A stretch of DNA of 64,000 nt from Pseudomonas sp. MTM4 (GCF_019355055.1 NZ_CP048411.1:2569501-2633500); one strand, 5' to 3'; shown: positions 25,841 through 35,840, counted from the stretch's first letter. Notes: generated by a model from the letters alone, not told the origin. Program-made: numbers and translations.

Positions 25841-28114
25841 CTAGATCGCCGCCGACGGGTTGACCATGCGATCCAGGCCAAGGTTACGCAGGGTCAGCTG
25901 CACCGTGGCGTGAATCACCTGCGGGCTGTCCATCACCATCACCTTGGCCAGCAGCTCGCGAGCCATGGATGAACTGATCTGGCGCAGCAGCCACTTCACT
26001 TTCGGCAGGTTGGTGGCGTTCATCGATAGGCTGTCGAAACCCATCGCCAGCAGCAGGATGGCAGCACCGGGATCACCGGCCATCTCGCCACAGATGCTCA
26101 CCGGCTTGCCCTCGTCGTGAGCCTCGCGAACGATGCGCTGCAACGCCTCGAGTACCGCCGGATGCAGATAATCGTAGAGATCGGCGACGCGCGGATTGTT
26201 GCGGTCGACCGCCAGCAGATACTGCGTCAGGTCATTCGAACCCACCGAAAGGAAATCCACCTGGCGCGCCAGCTCGCGCGTCAGATAGACAGCCGCCGGC
26301 ACTTCGATCATCACGCCTATCGGCGGCATCTCGACGTCCGTGCCTTCATCCCGCACTTCGCCCCAGGCACGGTGGATCAGGTGCAGGGCTTCTTCCAGCT
26401 CGTGAGTGCCGGAAATCATCGGCAGCAGAATGCGCAGGTTGTTCAACCCGGCACTGGCCTTGAGCATCGCGCGGGTCTGCAGCAGGAAGATCTCGGGGTG
26501 ATCCAGCGTGACGCGGATGCCGCGCCAGCCGAGGAAAGGATTCTCTTCTTTGATCGGGAAATACGGCAGGCTTTTGTCGCCCCCGATATCCAGGGTGCGC
26601 ATGGTGACCGGCAGCGGATGGAAGGCCTCCAGCTGCTCGCGATAGATCGCCATCTGCTCCTTTTCGCTGGGGAAGCGCTCCTTGATCATGAAGGGCACTT
26701 CGGTGCGATACAGGCCGACGCCTTCGGCGCCGCGTTCTTGCGCACGCACCACGTCGGCCAGCAGACCGGTATTGACCCACAACGGAATGCGCACGCCATC
26801 GGTGGTTTCGCAGGGCAACTCGCGCAGGATGTCCAGACCTTCGGAGAGCTGGCGCTCCTGCTCGGCGAGGACGAGGTATTGTTCGCGCAGCACCTTGGCC
26901 GGGTTGGTGATGATTTCGCCGCGCGTACCGTCGATGATCAGCTCGATGCCATCGACCTTCGAATACGGCAGGTCTACCGCTCCCATCACCGTGGGAATGC
27001 CCATGGCACGCGCCAGGATGGCGACATGGGAGTTGCTCGAACCCAGCACCGACACCATGCCCGCCAGCTTGCCTTCCGGCACTTCGCCGAGCATGGCCGG
27101 GGACAGCTCCTCGCTGACCAGGATCGTTTTGTCCGGGTAGGTCAGGGTCTGCTGGCGTGCCTGCTGCAGATAGCTGAGCAGACGCCGGCCGATATCCTTG
27201 ACGTCCGAGGCACGCTCGCGCAGATAGGCATCGTCCATCATCTCGAAACGTGCGACATGATCACCGACCACCTGGCGCAAGGCCCCCTGAGCCCATTGGC
27301 CGGTGCGGATGACCTTGGTTACCTCGCCGCCGAGAGCGGAGTCGTCGAGCATCATCAGGTAAACGTCGAACAGCGCGCGCTCTTCTTTGCGCATCTGCGT
27401 GGCGAGTTTCTCCGACAGCGCACGCATATCGGCGCGTACCGCCTCGAGCGCGGTTTCGAACAGTTCGAGCTCGGCCGGAACGTTATTGATCGTCTTGTCC
27501 GGCACCACGTCCAGATCGGCCGGTGGCAGCACCACCACCGCTGTTCCCACGGCCGCGCCCGGCGCACCTGGAATGCCGATGAAGCGGGTTTCCTGAATGC
27601 CCTTGCCCTGCCGACCGAGGCCACGAATCGAGCCGGTCGCCTCGGCATGGGCGATGACGCCCGCAAGCTGCGCGCTCATGGTCACGAGGAAGGCTTCTTC
27701 GCCCTCGTCGAACAGGCGCCGTTCCTTCTGCTGAATGACTAGCACGCCCATCACCCGCCGATGGTGGATGATCGGCGCACCGAGGAACGAGGCGTAGCGC
27801 TCCTCTCCGGTTTCGGCGAAATAGCGGTAGCGGGGATGCTCGGAGGCGTGTTCGAGATTGAGCGGTTCCTCACGGGTACCGACCAGACCGACCAGGCCCT
27901 CGTTCGGGGCCATGCTGACCTTGCCGATGGCTTTCTTGTTCAGGCCCTCGGTGGCCATCAGGACGAAACGGCCAGACTCGGGGTCGAGCAGATAGACCGA
28001 GCAGACCTGGCTGCCCATGGCCTCACGAACTCTCAGCACGATAATGCCCAATGCCGCCTTGAGGTCCTTGGCGGCATTCACTTCCTGGACAATCTTGCGC
28101 AGCGTGCCGAGCAT
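25841..28114 (-). CDS. ptsP: Nitrogen-PTS phosphoenolpyruvate-protein phosphotransferase PtsP (EI-Ntr)
   Basis: A 757-aa protein: N-terminal GAF domain (about 1-160; VCSVYLLDPESGRFVLMATEGL), then the enzyme I core with the phosphohistidine segment GSSNSHVAILARAMGIP and a C-terminal PEP-binding barrel with RTLDIGGDK, FLGWRGIR, GSNDLTQYLLAVDRNN and SICGEMAGD. It passes phosphate from PEP to NPr and EIIA-Ntr for nitrogen and carbon regulation. It lies 19 bp downstream of rppH, the usual gammaproteobacterial pair. Confidence 0.96.
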   Translation of the reverse strand: MLGTLRKIVQEVNAAKDLKAALGIIVLRVREAMGSQVCSVYLLDPESGRFVLMATEGLNKKAIGKVSMAPNEGLVGLVGTREEPLNLEHASEHPRYRYFAETGEERYASFLGAPIIHHRRVMGVLVIQQKERRLFDEGEEAFLVTMSAQLAGVIAHAEATGSIRGLGRQGKGIQETRFIGIPGAPGAAVGTAVVVLPPADLDVVPDKTINNVPAELELFETALEAVRADMRALSEKLATQMRKEERALFDVYLMMLDDSALGGEVTKVIRTGQWAQGALRQVVGDHVARFEMMDDAYLRERASDVKDIGRRLLSYLQQARQQTLTYPDKTILVSEELSPAMLGEVPEGKLAGMVSVLGSSNSHVAILARAMGIPTVMGAVDLPYSKVDGIELIIDGTRGEIITNPAKVLREQYLVLAEQERQLSEGLDILRELPCETTDGVRIPLWVNTGLLADVVRAQERGAEGVGLYRTEVPFMIKERFPSEKEQMAIYREQLEAFHPLPVTMRTLDIGGDKSLPYFPIKEENPFLGWRGIRVTLDHPEIFLLQTRAMLKASAGLNNLRILLPMISGTHELEEALHLIHRAWGEVRDEGTDVEMPPIGVMIEVPAAVYLTRELARQVDFLSVGSNDLTQYLLAVDRNNPRVADLYDYLHPAVLEALQRIVREAHDEGKPVSICGEMAGDPGAAILLLAMGFDSLSMNATNLPKVKWLLRQISSSMARELLAKVMVMDSPQVIHATVQLTLRNLGLDRMVNPSAAI

Positions 28115-28133
28115 GCTCAGAGGCTTTCTCCCG

Positions 28134-28613
28134 TCAGTCCCGCGCCATCAGGCGCGGGGCGAGTTCTTTTAAGGCGCGACGATAAACCTCGCGCTTGAAG
28201 GTAACGACCTGGCCCAGTGGGTACCAGTAGCTAACCCAGCGCCAGCCATCGAATTCGGGTTTGCCGGTCAGATCCATGCGCACCCGGTCCTCGGCGCCGG
28301 TCAGGCGCAGCAGAAACCACTTCTGCTTTTGTCCTATGCACAGCGGCTGGCTATGAGTACGCACCAGGCGTTGCGGCAGACGATAACGCAGCCAGCCTCG
28401 CGTGCAGGCGAGGATCTTCACGTCCTGCTGTTCCAGCCCGACTTCTTCGTTAAGTTCGCGGTAAAGCGCCTCTTCCGGCGTCTCGCGCGGATTGATACCG
28501 CCCTGCGGAAATTGCCAGGCGTCCTGATTAATCCGCCGGGCCCACAACACCTGCCCGTCATCATTGGTCAGGATGATGCCGACATTGGGGCGAAAACCAT
28601 CGGAGTCGATCAC
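28134..28613 (-). CDS. rppH: RNA pyrophosphohydrolase RppH
   Basis: A 159-aa Nudix hydrolase with the box [22 protein letters not shown] at residues 38-59 and the N-terminus [14 protein letters not shown]. It removes pyrophosphate from the 5' end of mRNA and so triggers RNase E decay. The start is GTG at 28613, which gives exactly the usual length. An upstream ATG would add 45 unrelated residues overlapping the divergent HAD gene. Confidence 0.95.
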   Translation of the reverse strand: MIDSDGFRPNVGIILTNDDGQVLWARRINQDAWQFPQGGINPRETPEEALYRELNEEVGLEQQDVKILACTRGWLRYRLPQRLVRTHSQPLCIGQKQKWFLLRLTGAEDRVRMDLTGKPEFDGWRWVSYWYPLGQVVTFKREVYRRALKELAPRLMARD

Positions 28614-28792
28614 GGCATACAACCTCGCAAACGCATGTCGCGGCATTGTTCCACAAAAAGACGATAAGCAGAAAGCGCGCTGAGCATGCCGATCATCAAC
28701 CGTCTCCGGGGTCCGTTCGACGCCTTGCAGGTGCCATGCGCCGGGCAATCCCGCTATGCTTCGCGTCCCTTCATCGCTCCGAGGAACGCAGC

Positions 28793-29446
28793 GTGCGCCT
28801 GGCTCTATTCGATCTCGACAACACCCTGCTGGCCGGTGACAGCGACCATGCCTGGGGCGAATTCCTCTGCCAGCGCAACCTGGTCGACGCTACCGATTAT
28901 CGGGCCCGCAACGATGCCTTCTATCAGGATTATCTGGCCGGCGAGCTGGACGTACTGGCGTATCAGAACTTCTGCCAGGAGCTGCTGGGGCGCAGCGAGA
29001 TGGCGCAGCTGGAGCAGTGGCACGGCGAGTTCATGCGCGACCATATCGAACCCATCGTGCTGGCCAAGGGCGAGGCACTGGTGCGTCAGCATCACGAGGC
29101 TGGCGATCGGGTGGTGATCATCACCGCCACCAACCGCTTCATCACCGGGCCGATCGCCAAGCGCCTGGGCGTCGATACGCTACTGGCCACCGAATGCGAG
29201 ATGGCCGACGGTCGCTATACCGGTCGCCTCACCGATGTGCCCTGTTTTCAGGAAGGCAAGGTCACGCGGATCGAGCGCTGGCTGGAGGAAAACGACCAGA
29301 GCCTGGATGACGCTTACTTCTATAGCGACTCGCGCAACGACCTGCCGCTGCTCGAGCGGGTCAGCCATCCGGTTGCGGTCGATCCCGATCCAACCCTGCG
29401 TGAGATCGCGCAGCAGCGCGGCTGGGGCATTATCAGCCTGCGCTAG
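28793..29446 (+). CDS. HAD-superfamily (subfamily IB) phosphatase
   Basis: A 217-aa protein with HAD motif [13 protein letters not shown] (nucleophile Asp8), motif II TAT, and motif [16 protein letters not shown] members include SerB-like and phospholipid-precursor phosphatases. The GTG start at 28793 has GAGGA upstream. It is divergent from rppH, and its stop codon overlaps that of the opposing DUF2269-like gene by three bases (CTAG). Confidence 0.88.
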   Translation: MRLALFDLDNTLLAGDSDHAWGEFLCQRNLVDATDYRARNDAFYQDYLAGELDVLAYQNFCQELLGRSEMAQLEQWHGEFMRDHIEPIVLAKGEALVRQHHEAGDRVVIITATNRFITGPIAKRLGVDTLLATECEMADGRYTGRLTDVPCFQEGKVTRIERWLEENDQSLDDAYFYSDSRNDLPLLERVSHPVAVDPDPTLREIAQQRGWGIISLR

Positions 29447-29909
29447 GCACCCTTGCCCACCATCAGGTAGAAGATCACGACGAACGAGATGAACGCCGGC
29501 CAGCCGAGGGCGAACCACCAGCGCATGTAACGGAACGCCTCGGCGGGCAACGGCGTGCCGTCGCGCAGTGCCTGCTCAGCCAGCTTGTGCACGCGGATCT
29601 GCAGCCACACCACCGGCAGCCAGCAGGCACCGGCCAGTAAATAGAGCGCAATGCTCCACATCAGCCAGGGCTGGCTCAGGTCGAGCCTGCCAGATGCACC
29701 AATGCCAATCCGCTGACCGGCTGGATGACCGCCGTAGTCGCGGTGAATGCCCAGTCGGCGAACACCAGATGGCGAAAGGTCACGGCGATCACCTCGACCT
29801 TCCCACTACGCCAGGCGCGCCAACTGTAGTAAGCCGACCCCAGCCCGGTGCCGAACAGCACCGTCGAGGACAAGATGTGCAGCGTCTTCAGCAACAGATA
29901 CAGGCTCAT
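29443..29909 (-). pseudogene. DUF2269-like membrane protein gene, split by a -1 frameshift
   Basis: The 5' part (29909 to about 29685) encodes the start MSLYLLLKTLHILSSTVLFG and stops at 29676 after ...ALVHLAGST. The 3' part continues in another frame as LDLSQPWLMWSIALY... to 29443. Adding one C near 29685 (GGCTCGAC to GGCCTCGAC) joins both into one protein of about 155 aa with four membrane segments, the expected family length. This is either a real one-base deletion or a sequencing error in a C run. The ATG overlaps the upstream gene's stop (ATGA). Confidence 0.85.
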
Positions 29910-31174
29910 CGTCGTTTCTCCGATACTGGCTCGGTCCACAGCAGCCACAAGGTAGCGACCAGCAGCACCATATTCTTGGCCACCGCGCCGAACGGATCGA
30001 ACCAGTAATGTGGCAGCCATAGGCTGATGATCAGCATGTAACCAAGCATCAATGCCAGCTGCGCACGCAGGGCGTGACGGCGCCAGCACCGCAGCAACAG
30101 ACCAACCCCGAGCGCGGCGTCGGCCAGCGCACCGGCGATCACCGCGGCGGCGGCCTGCCAGCCCTGCACGCCGATCTCGGCCATGATGCGCAGTCCCCAG
30201 TCGTAGCCCGGGCCGAGGCAGACCAGCGCGGTGCCCAGCCAGATCAGCACTAGCGTCGCGAGCAGCAACGGACGCAACGCCATGGCCACGCTCTGTTCGC
30301 GTCGAGGCCAGTCGATCAGCCGGCTCGCCAACGGCGCCGCTGCGCAGCCACAAATAGTTTTCATCGCATCCAACGGAGCGAGGTTGTCGCGTTGAGCCAG
30401 TATCAACGTCTGCCAATTGAGCGCGCGCCAACCCAGCCGATCACCGAGCCGTGCGCCCAAGCCGATAAGCACTGCCGGCACCTGGACATAGCGCGCCGGA
30501 TGCCAGCCCTGGGCGGCACGCAGCCGATCGACCAACTGCGGCACGGTCATCGTTTCAGGGCCCACCAGCGGCACGATGCAAGGCTGCTCCGGCCACTGGC
30601 GCAGCAATCCAAGCACCGCCGCGACAAGATCATCTATATGTAGCGGCTGCGCCCGCGCCTGGGTATCCAGCAACGGAATCAGCGGCCAGGGCGAAAGACG
30701 ACTCAGCCAGCCGCTGCTCGCCCCGCCCTCGCCAAGCACCAGCGATGGACGCAGCACCACGGCGGGCACTCGCAATGAGAGAAGGTAGTCGTCGGCAGCG
30801 GCCTTGCTGGCCAGAAAAGGCACATCCCGCTGCTCTCCCGCACCCAGCGCGGACAGCTGAAGAATGCGCGCGCCGTTACGTACCGCAAGATCGAACAGCG
30901 CACGTACGCCACGATCCTGCACTTCGCTAAGGTGATGCGCGTCAGCGCTGAGTACGCCGCTGGCGTTGATGAGCAGGTCAATACCGCCCGGCCAGTCGAA
31001 ATGGTCAGGCTGGCTGGACAGATTGGCGAGCTCCAGCGGCAGCCAGCGCACCCCGGGGAGTTCGGTGCCCTGCCCCAAACGCGAAGTCGCGAACAGCTGA
31101 TGGCCTTCGGCATGCAACGCCCGCAGCAGATGCCGACCAATGAAGCCCCCGGCACCCACCAGCAGGATGCGCAT
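29906..31174 (-). CDS. NAD(P)-dependent epimerase-like protein with DoxX-like membrane tail
   Basis: A 422-aa two-part protein: an extended-SDR Rossmann domain (about 1-280) with VGAGGFIGRHLLRAL, then a C-terminal membrane domain of about four segments (295-415) ending near HYWFDPFGAVAKN, typical of DoxX-like fusions. A substrate cannot be inferred. It overlaps the genes on both sides (TGATG and ATGA), forming a three-gene operon with two small DUF2269/CopD-like membrane proteins. Confidence 0.82.
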   Translation of the reverse strand: MRILLVGAGGFIGRHLLRALHAEGHQLFATSRLGQGTELPGVRWLPLELANLSSQPDHFDWPGGIDLLINASGVLSADAHHLSEVQDRGVRALFDLAVRNGARILQLSALGAGEQRDVPFLASKAAADDYLLSLRVPAVVLRPSLVLGEGGASSGWLSRLSPWPLIPLLDTQARAQPLHIDDLVAAVLGLLRQWPEQPCIVPLVGPETMTVPQLVDRLRAAQGWHPARYVQVPAVLIGLGARLGDRLGWRALNWQTLILAQRDNLAPLDAMKTICGCAAAPLASRLIDWPRREQSVAMALRPLLLATLVLIWLGTALVCLGPGYDWGLRIMAEIGVQGWQAAAAVIAGALADAALGVGLLLRCWRRHALRAQLALMLGYMLIISLWLPHYWFDPFGAVAKNMVLLVATLWLLWTEPVSEKRR

Positions 31175-31614
31175 CAGACCGGCTTGGCCCCCATCAGGCC
31201 CATGATGGCGATCAGAATCAGCAGAATCAGGCCGGCATATATCAGCGCAAAACGCGGAAGCGACGCTGGTGCCGGCGTATCACCCAGCCCCTGCCAGGCC
31301 CGCAGACGACCGCTGAGCAACAACCCGAGCGGCACCAGCAGCAAAAACAGCACCGAGCTGGCGAGCAACCACAGCTGACCGAGCGGAAAGCCGGCCAAAT
31401 GCGCCAGCCACCAGCCGGTCACAGGCAACGACAACGCCATTACTGCAAGCAACGGCAGCGACATCAGGCGCGTTCTTCGCAGCTTCTGCTGCAGTACCGC
31501 CGAGTCGGCACGCCGCCAGGCCTTCCACAGCATTGCGATGTGGGCAATCAGACCGAGCGTCAGAATGATCGCCAGCGCGGCGTGCACGATATTCAGCAGT
31601 TGATAATGTTCCAT
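31174..31614 (-). CDS. Small DUF2269/CopD-like integral membrane protein
   Basis: A 146-aa protein with four predicted transmembrane segments and a Leu-rich composition. The N-terminus (YQLLNIVHAALAIILTLGLIAHI) resembles the first helix of DUF2269-type proteins. It is translationally coupled to the epimerase-DoxX gene (shared A of TGATG). No enzyme motif is visible. Confidence 0.7.
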   Translation of the reverse strand: MEHYQLLNIVHAALAIILTLGLIAHIAMLWKAWRRADSAVLQQKLRRTRLMSLPLLAVMALSLPVTGWWLAHLAGFPLGQLWLLASSVLFLLLVPLGLLLSGRLRAWQGLGDTPAPASLPRFALIYAGLILLILIAIMGLMGAKPV

Positions 31615-31635
31615 GGATCCTCGCGGTACGGCTGG

Positions 31636-33150
31636 TCAGCCGAGAAATAGCTGATAGGCCGGGTTGTCCGTCTCGTCCCAGTAGCGATAGCCGATCTTGT
31701 CCAGCGCGGCCGGCAGCAGGTGGCGCTCGTCGGCTGGCACTTGCATACCCGCCACCACGCGACCATCCGCCGCGCCGTGGTTGCGATAATGGAACATCGA
31801 AATATTCCAGCGCCCACCCAGGTTATTGAGGAAGTTGAACAGCGCACCCGGCCGCTCCGGAAATTCGAAGCGAAACACCACCTCGTCGCTGACGCCGGAC
31901 GCATGCCCGCCCACCATGTGACGCGTGTGCAGCTTGGCCAGTTCATTGTCGGTGAGATCGAGCACCGGAAAGCCCTTGGCCCGCAGCCCTTCGACCAGCG
32001 CCGCGCGCGGATCGTGTTCCGGATGCGTCTGCACGCCAACGAAAATGTGCGCCTCGCGATCCTGGTGATAGCGGTAATTGAACTCGGTGATCTGACGCTT
32101 GCCGAGGGCCTCGCAGAACGCTTTGAAGCTGCCCGGCTGCTCGGGGATGGTCACGGCGATGATCGCCTCGCGCTTCTCGCCCAGCTCGGCGCGTTCGGCG
32201 ACGTGCCGCAAGCGGTCGAAGTTGACGTTGGCACCCGAATCGACACCCACCAGCACCTGCTTGGTTACGCTATCGCGCTCGACGTACTTTTTGATCCCAG
32301 CCACCGCGAGGGCGCCCGCCGGCTCGGTGATCGAGCGGGTGTCATCGTAAATGTCCTTGATCGCCGCGCAGATCTCATCGGTGCTGACGGTGATCACCTC
32401 GTCGACATAATCTTTGCAAACCTCGAAGCAGTGCTCGCCGATCTGGGCCACCGCGACACCATCGGCGAACAGCCCCACCTGCGACAGCACCACGCGCTCG
32501 CCCGCCGCCATCGCCTGTTGCAAGCAATTGGAATCGTCCGGTTCGACACCGATGACCTTGGTTTCCGGTCGCAGGTATTTGATGTAAGCCGCCACGCCGG
32601 CGATCAGACCGCCGCCACCCACCGGCACGAACACCGCATCGAGCGGGCCCTGATGCTGGCGGAGAATTTCCATCGCCACGGTGCCCTGTCCGGCGATCAC
32701 GTGCGGATCGTCATAGGGATGGATATAGACGTAGCCCTTCTCTTCAACCAGCTTCAGCGAGTAGGCCAGCGCCTCGGGAAACGCATCGCCATGCAGCACC
32801 ACTTTGCCGCCACGGGCGCGCACGCCCTGTACCTTGAGCTCCGGCGTAGTGCGCGGCATGACGATGGTCGCCTTGATCCCCAGTTCACGCGCGGCCAGCG
32901 CTAGCCCCTGGGCATGGTTGCCGGCCGAGGCGGTGACCACGCCACGCGCTAGCTCTTCGGGCGACAGCTGCGCCAGCTTGTTATAGGCGCCGCGAATCTT
33001 GAAGGAAAACACCGGCTGCAGATCCTCGCGCTTAAGCAGAATCTGATTACCGAGCCGCTCGGAAAGCTGACGAGCGGGCTGCAACGGAGTTTCGACGGCG
33101 ACGTCATAGACGCGCGAGGTGAGGATCTTTTTGACGTACTGTTCGAGCAT
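31636..33150 (-). CDS. ilvA: Threonine ammonia-lyase (biosynthetic) IlvA
   Basis: The 504-aa length matches Pseudomonas IlvA. The PLP lysine is Lys51 in FSFKIRGAYN, with TASAGNHAQG, the glycine loop PVGGGGLIAGVA and two C-terminal ACT-like regulatory domains (about 325-500). It deaminates threonine to 2-oxobutanoate, the first isoleucine-specific step, and is expected to be inhibited by isoleucine. The ATG at 33150 is chosen by family length; upstream codons run into the promoter shared with divergent rpiA. Confidence 0.96.
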   Translation of the reverse strand: MLEQYVKKILTSRVYDVAVETPLQPARQLSERLGNQILLKREDLQPVFSFKIRGAYNKLAQLSPEELARGVVTASAGNHAQGLALAARELGIKATIVMPRTTPELKVQGVRARGGKVVLHGDAFPEALAYSLKLVEEKGYVYIHPYDDPHVIAGQGTVAMEILRQHQGPLDAVFVPVGGGGLIAGVAAYIKYLRPETKVIGVEPDDSNCLQQAMAAGERVVLSQVGLFADGVAVAQIGEHCFEVCKDYVDEVITVSTDEICAAIKDIYDDTRSITEPAGALAVAGIKKYVERDSVTKQVLVGVDSGANVNFDRLRHVAERAELGEKREAIIAVTIPEQPGSFKAFCEALGKRQITEFNYRYHQDREAHIFVGVQTHPEHDPRAALVEGLRAKGFPVLDLTDNELAKLHTRHMVGGHASGVSDEVVFRFEFPERPGALFNFLNNLGGRWNISMFHYRNHGAADGRVVAGMQVPADERHLLPAALDKIGYRYWDETDNPAYQLFLG

Positions 33151-33320
33151 GATGAGCATCTTGGCGGGCATTGCGGGGCCAACGAGTCTACCCCGCACAA
33201 AACCCGCCGACCACCGACAATCGGCACGCAAAACGCCATTACAACCCCACCGAACAAGACCCGCCGTCACGGCCTCGCTATACTTTTGCGCCTCGCCCCT
33301 CCCGACCGGACGCATACGTC

Positions 33321-33992
33321 ATGAACCAGGATCAACTCAAGCAGGCCGTCGCCCAGGCCGCCGTCGACCTCATCGTTCCGCAGCTCAACGACCGCAGCAT
33401 CATTGGTGTCGGCACCGGCTCGACCGCCAACTTCTTCATCGACCTGCTGGCCAAACACAAGGGTTTCTTCGATGGTGCCGTGGCCAGCTCGCAGGCAACT
33501 GCCGAACGCCTGAAAGGCCACGGCATCCCGGTCTACGACCTCAACTCGGTCGCCGAGCTGGAGTTCTATGTCGACGGCGCCGACGAGGCCAACGACCACC
33601 TGGAATTGATCAAGGGCGGCGGTGCGGCCCTAACTCGCGAGAAAATCGTCGCGGCGGTGGCGCGGACCTTCATCTGCATCGCCGATGGCAGCAAGCGGGT
33701 CGAGCGCCTCGGCGAGTTCCCGCTGCCGGTGGAAGTCATCCCCATGGCACGCAGCCATGTGGCACGCGAACTGGTCAAGCTGGGCGGCGACCCGGTCTAT
33801 CGTGATGGCGTGGTGACCGACAACGGCAACGTCATCCTCGACGTGCACAACCTGATGATCGGCTTCGCGCCGGATGTCGAAGCGCAGATCAACAACATCG
33901 TCGGCGTGGTAACCAACGGCCTGTTCGCCGCGCGCCCGGCGGACGTTCTGTTGCTGGGAACCAAGGATGGGGTGAAGACGCTCAAGCGCTGA
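33321..33992 (+). CDS. rpiA: Ribose-5-phosphate isomerase A
   Basis: The 223-aa protein has all the RpiA marks: [20 protein letters not shown], the catalytic DGADEAN and [14 protein letters not shown] segments, and [11 protein letters not shown]. It interconverts ribose 5-phosphate and ribulose 5-phosphate. It is divergent from ilvA with about 170 bp between, the usual Pseudomonas arrangement. A longer upstream frame is rejected because family similarity starts at MNQDQLKQ. Confidence 0.97.
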   Translation: MNQDQLKQAVAQAAVDLIVPQLNDRSIIGVGTGSTANFFIDLLAKHKGFFDGAVASSQATAERLKGHGIPVYDLNSVAELEFYVDGADEANDHLELIKGGGAALTREKIVAAVARTFICIADGSKRVERLGEFPLPVEVIPMARSHVARELVKLGGDPVYRDGVVTDNGNVILDVHNLMIGFAPDVEAQINNIVGVVTNGLFAARPADVLLLGTKDGVKTLKR

Positions 33993-34033
33993 AGCCCAAG
34001 GCTGGATGACGGTTCCTCACGCTCCTAACCGAG

Positions 34034-34064
34034 GACGCTCTGCGTCCCTGCGACGCGGAGCGTC
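34034..34064. repeat. REP-like hairpin between rpiA and the SdiA-regulated gene
   Basis: GACGCTCTGCGTC (34034-34046) and GACGCGGAGCGTC (34052-34064) form a 13-bp stem with one mismatch and a 5-nt loop. The surrounding 34.00-34.13 kb contains more GGAGCG/CGCTCC words. It lies between convergent genes and may act as a terminator. Confidence 0.65.
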
Positions 34065-34135
34065 GCGAACTGCGCCCCCACGCAGCGCATGGGAGCGATC
34101 GAGCATTAGCTTCAGGCTTCAGAGCTCCGACGCTC

Positions 34136-35050
34136 CTACCGCCCCTTGCGCTTGAACACATAAAACCGATTCGGCTCGCCCACCACGTAGATGGTGCCTT
34201 GCGCATCCATGGCCACGCCTTCGGCCTGACCGATGCCATCAACCAGGCCGTTGAGCCCGCCGAACAGGCTGATGAAGCTGCGTGGTCGACCCAGCAGATC
34301 CAGCTCGACCAGCAAGCGCGATTCATCGGAAAGCATCAGGGTATGGCCTGTGCGCGGGTCAATGGCCACCGACGAAATGTCGCGTACCAGCAAATCCTGC
34401 CCCGGTAGGGCTTCGAGCGCACCGGCAGCGCCGTCTTCGCCGGGAAATGGCAGTTCGAACAAGCCTTGCGGGTCACGCTCCTTGGCTAGCAGCATGCGCT
34501 GGGTTAGCGGATTCCAGGCCAACCCCTCGAAGCCCTTGTTCCCGGCGTCAGCGAAACCCAGGTCATAGACGGCAAGATCCTCGAGGTCCAGGCTCTCCAC
34601 GCCTGGAGCCAACCGGAACACCGCCACCAGCCGGCGGCGCTCGTCGACGATAGCCAATCGTCCGTCGTCCAGCGCTTCAACCGCTTCGGGATCGGAAAAG
34701 CCTGTCAGCCGGATGCGTCGCAGCACCACACCACCGGTTGTGAATTCCACCAGCTGCGGGTTCTGTCCGGTAACGGTGAACAGCGTGCCGGTCGCGGGAC
34801 TCCAGGTCAGGCCCGAGGTTTCGTCTTGCTCCAGGCCGGCCAGGGTGGTTTCCAGCACCAGCTCGTAATCAGGCAGCCAGATGCTCGCCGCACGTTGCCC
34901 GGCATCCGTGGTTTGTTCCTGCCAGTAAAGCTTCAACTGATCGTCCCAGTGCAGCAGCAAGCCAGCGATGACTATTCCGAAAACAGTGAAACCCAGCAGC
35001 AGATAAAGAGACAGGCGCAGACGGGAACGGCGTGAGGATTTGGCGGGCAT
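34136..35050 (-). CDS. SdiA-regulated domain (YjiK-like) protein
   Basis: A 304-aa protein: one N-terminal transmembrane segment after a basic stretch (KSSRRSRLRLSLYLLLGFTV), then a six-bladed propeller-like SdiA-regulated domain (PF06977) with ETSGLTWSPATGTLFTVTG, GFSDPEAVEAL and QAEGVAMDAQGTIYVVGEPN. It is probably anchored in the inner membrane with the propeller in the periplasm. Its function is unknown. The ATG at 35050 gives the usual basic-hydrophobic start. Confidence 0.85.
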   Translation of the reverse strand: MPAKSSRRSRLRLSLYLLLGFTVFGIVIAGLLLHWDDQLKLYWQEQTTDAGQRAASIWLPDYELVLETTLAGLEQDETSGLTWSPATGTLFTVTGQNPQLVEFTTGGVVLRRIRLTGFSDPEAVEALDDGRLAIVDERRRLVAVFRLAPGVESLDLEDLAVYDLGFADAGNKGFEGLAWNPLTQRMLLAKERDPQGLFELPFPGEDGAAGALEALPGQDLLVRDISSVAIDPRTGHTLMLSDESRLLVELDLLGRPRSFISLFGGLNGLVDGIGQAEGVAMDAQGTIYVVGEPNRFYVFKRKGR

Positions 35051-35155
35051 GAACGGACCGACACAAGAACGAGGCGCCGGATTACAGCACGAGCCAGGAA
35101 GGTGGCGATATGGAAAATGTGGCCGGACGCTGTGCACGCATCCGGCCGGACGGAA

Positions 35156-35821
35156 TCAGAGCACGCGGCTCTCGAAGCGAGACAACCCGACGAGCTCGAG
35201 CACCAATTGATCGCCCTGGTTCAGCGGGCCGACGCCCGCCGGTGTGCCGGTCAGCACCACGTCGCCCGGTTGCAGGCTGAAATGCCCGGCGATGTGTTGC
35301 AGCAGCGGCAGGACGGCATTGAGCATCTGGCTGCTGCTACCGTCCTGGCGCACTTCGCCGTTGATGCTCAGGCGAATACCAATGTCGGTCAGATCCTGTA
35401 CCGCATCGCCCGGCACGAACGGCGCCAGCACGCAGGCACCGTCGAAGCTTTTGGCGATCTCCCAGGGGTGGCCCTTTTCCTTGAGCTTCGCCTGCACGTC
35501 GCGCAGGGTCAGGTCCAGCGCCGGAGCGAAGCCGGAGATGGCATCGCGGACCTCTTCCTCGTTGGGCTTGCGCGACAGCGGCTTGCCGATCAGCACCGCG
35601 ATTTCCGCTTCGTAATGCACCGCGCCGCGGTCGCTCGGGATGCTGAAACCGCCTTCCAGCGGCACCGTGCAACTGCCGGCCTTGATGAACAGCAACGGCT
35701 CGGTGGGCACCGGGTTGTTCAGTTCCTTGGCATGCTCGGCGTAGTTGCGGCCGATGCAAACCACCTTGCCCAGCGAGTAATGAATCGGCGTGCCGTCGGT
35801 GTACTGGTGTTTGTAAGTCAT
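35156..35821 (-). CDS. Fumarylacetoacetate hydrolase-family protein
   Basis: A 221-aa FAH-fold protein with KVVCIGRNYAEHAKEL, the acidic metal site in HYEAEIAVLIG, and the C-terminal LQPGDVVLTGTPAGVGPL. The short form includes acylpyruvases, oxaloacetate decarboxylases (FAHD1-like) and 2-keto-acid hydrolases. It lies in the same orientation as, and just downstream of, the D-2-hydroxyglutarate dehydrogenase gene, so a role in 2-keto-acid turnover is plausible. The exact substrate is open. Confidence 0.87.
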   Translation of the reverse strand: MTYKHQYTDGTPIHYSLGKVVCIGRNYAEHAKELNNPVPTEPLLFIKAGSCTVPLEGGFSIPSDRGAVHYEAEIAVLIGKPLSRKPNEEEVRDAISGFAPALDLTLRDVQAKLKEKGHPWEIAKSFDGACVLAPFVPGDAVQDLTDIGIRLSINGEVRQDGSSSQMLNAVLPLLQHIAGHFSLQPGDVVLTGTPAGVGPLNQGDQLVLELVGLSRFESRVL

Positions 35822-35840
35822 GGGAGATCCTTTTTGATCC

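Noticed and set aside
26117..27742. 541-codon plus-strand open frame inside ptsP
   Set aside because: This is a shadow of ptsP caused by GC3 bias. It has no domain pattern, and the opposite strand is unambiguously EI-Ntr.
31720..32904. 394-codon plus-strand open frame inside ilvA
   Set aside because: Antisense shadow of IlvA with the same compositional bias and no recognisable motifs.
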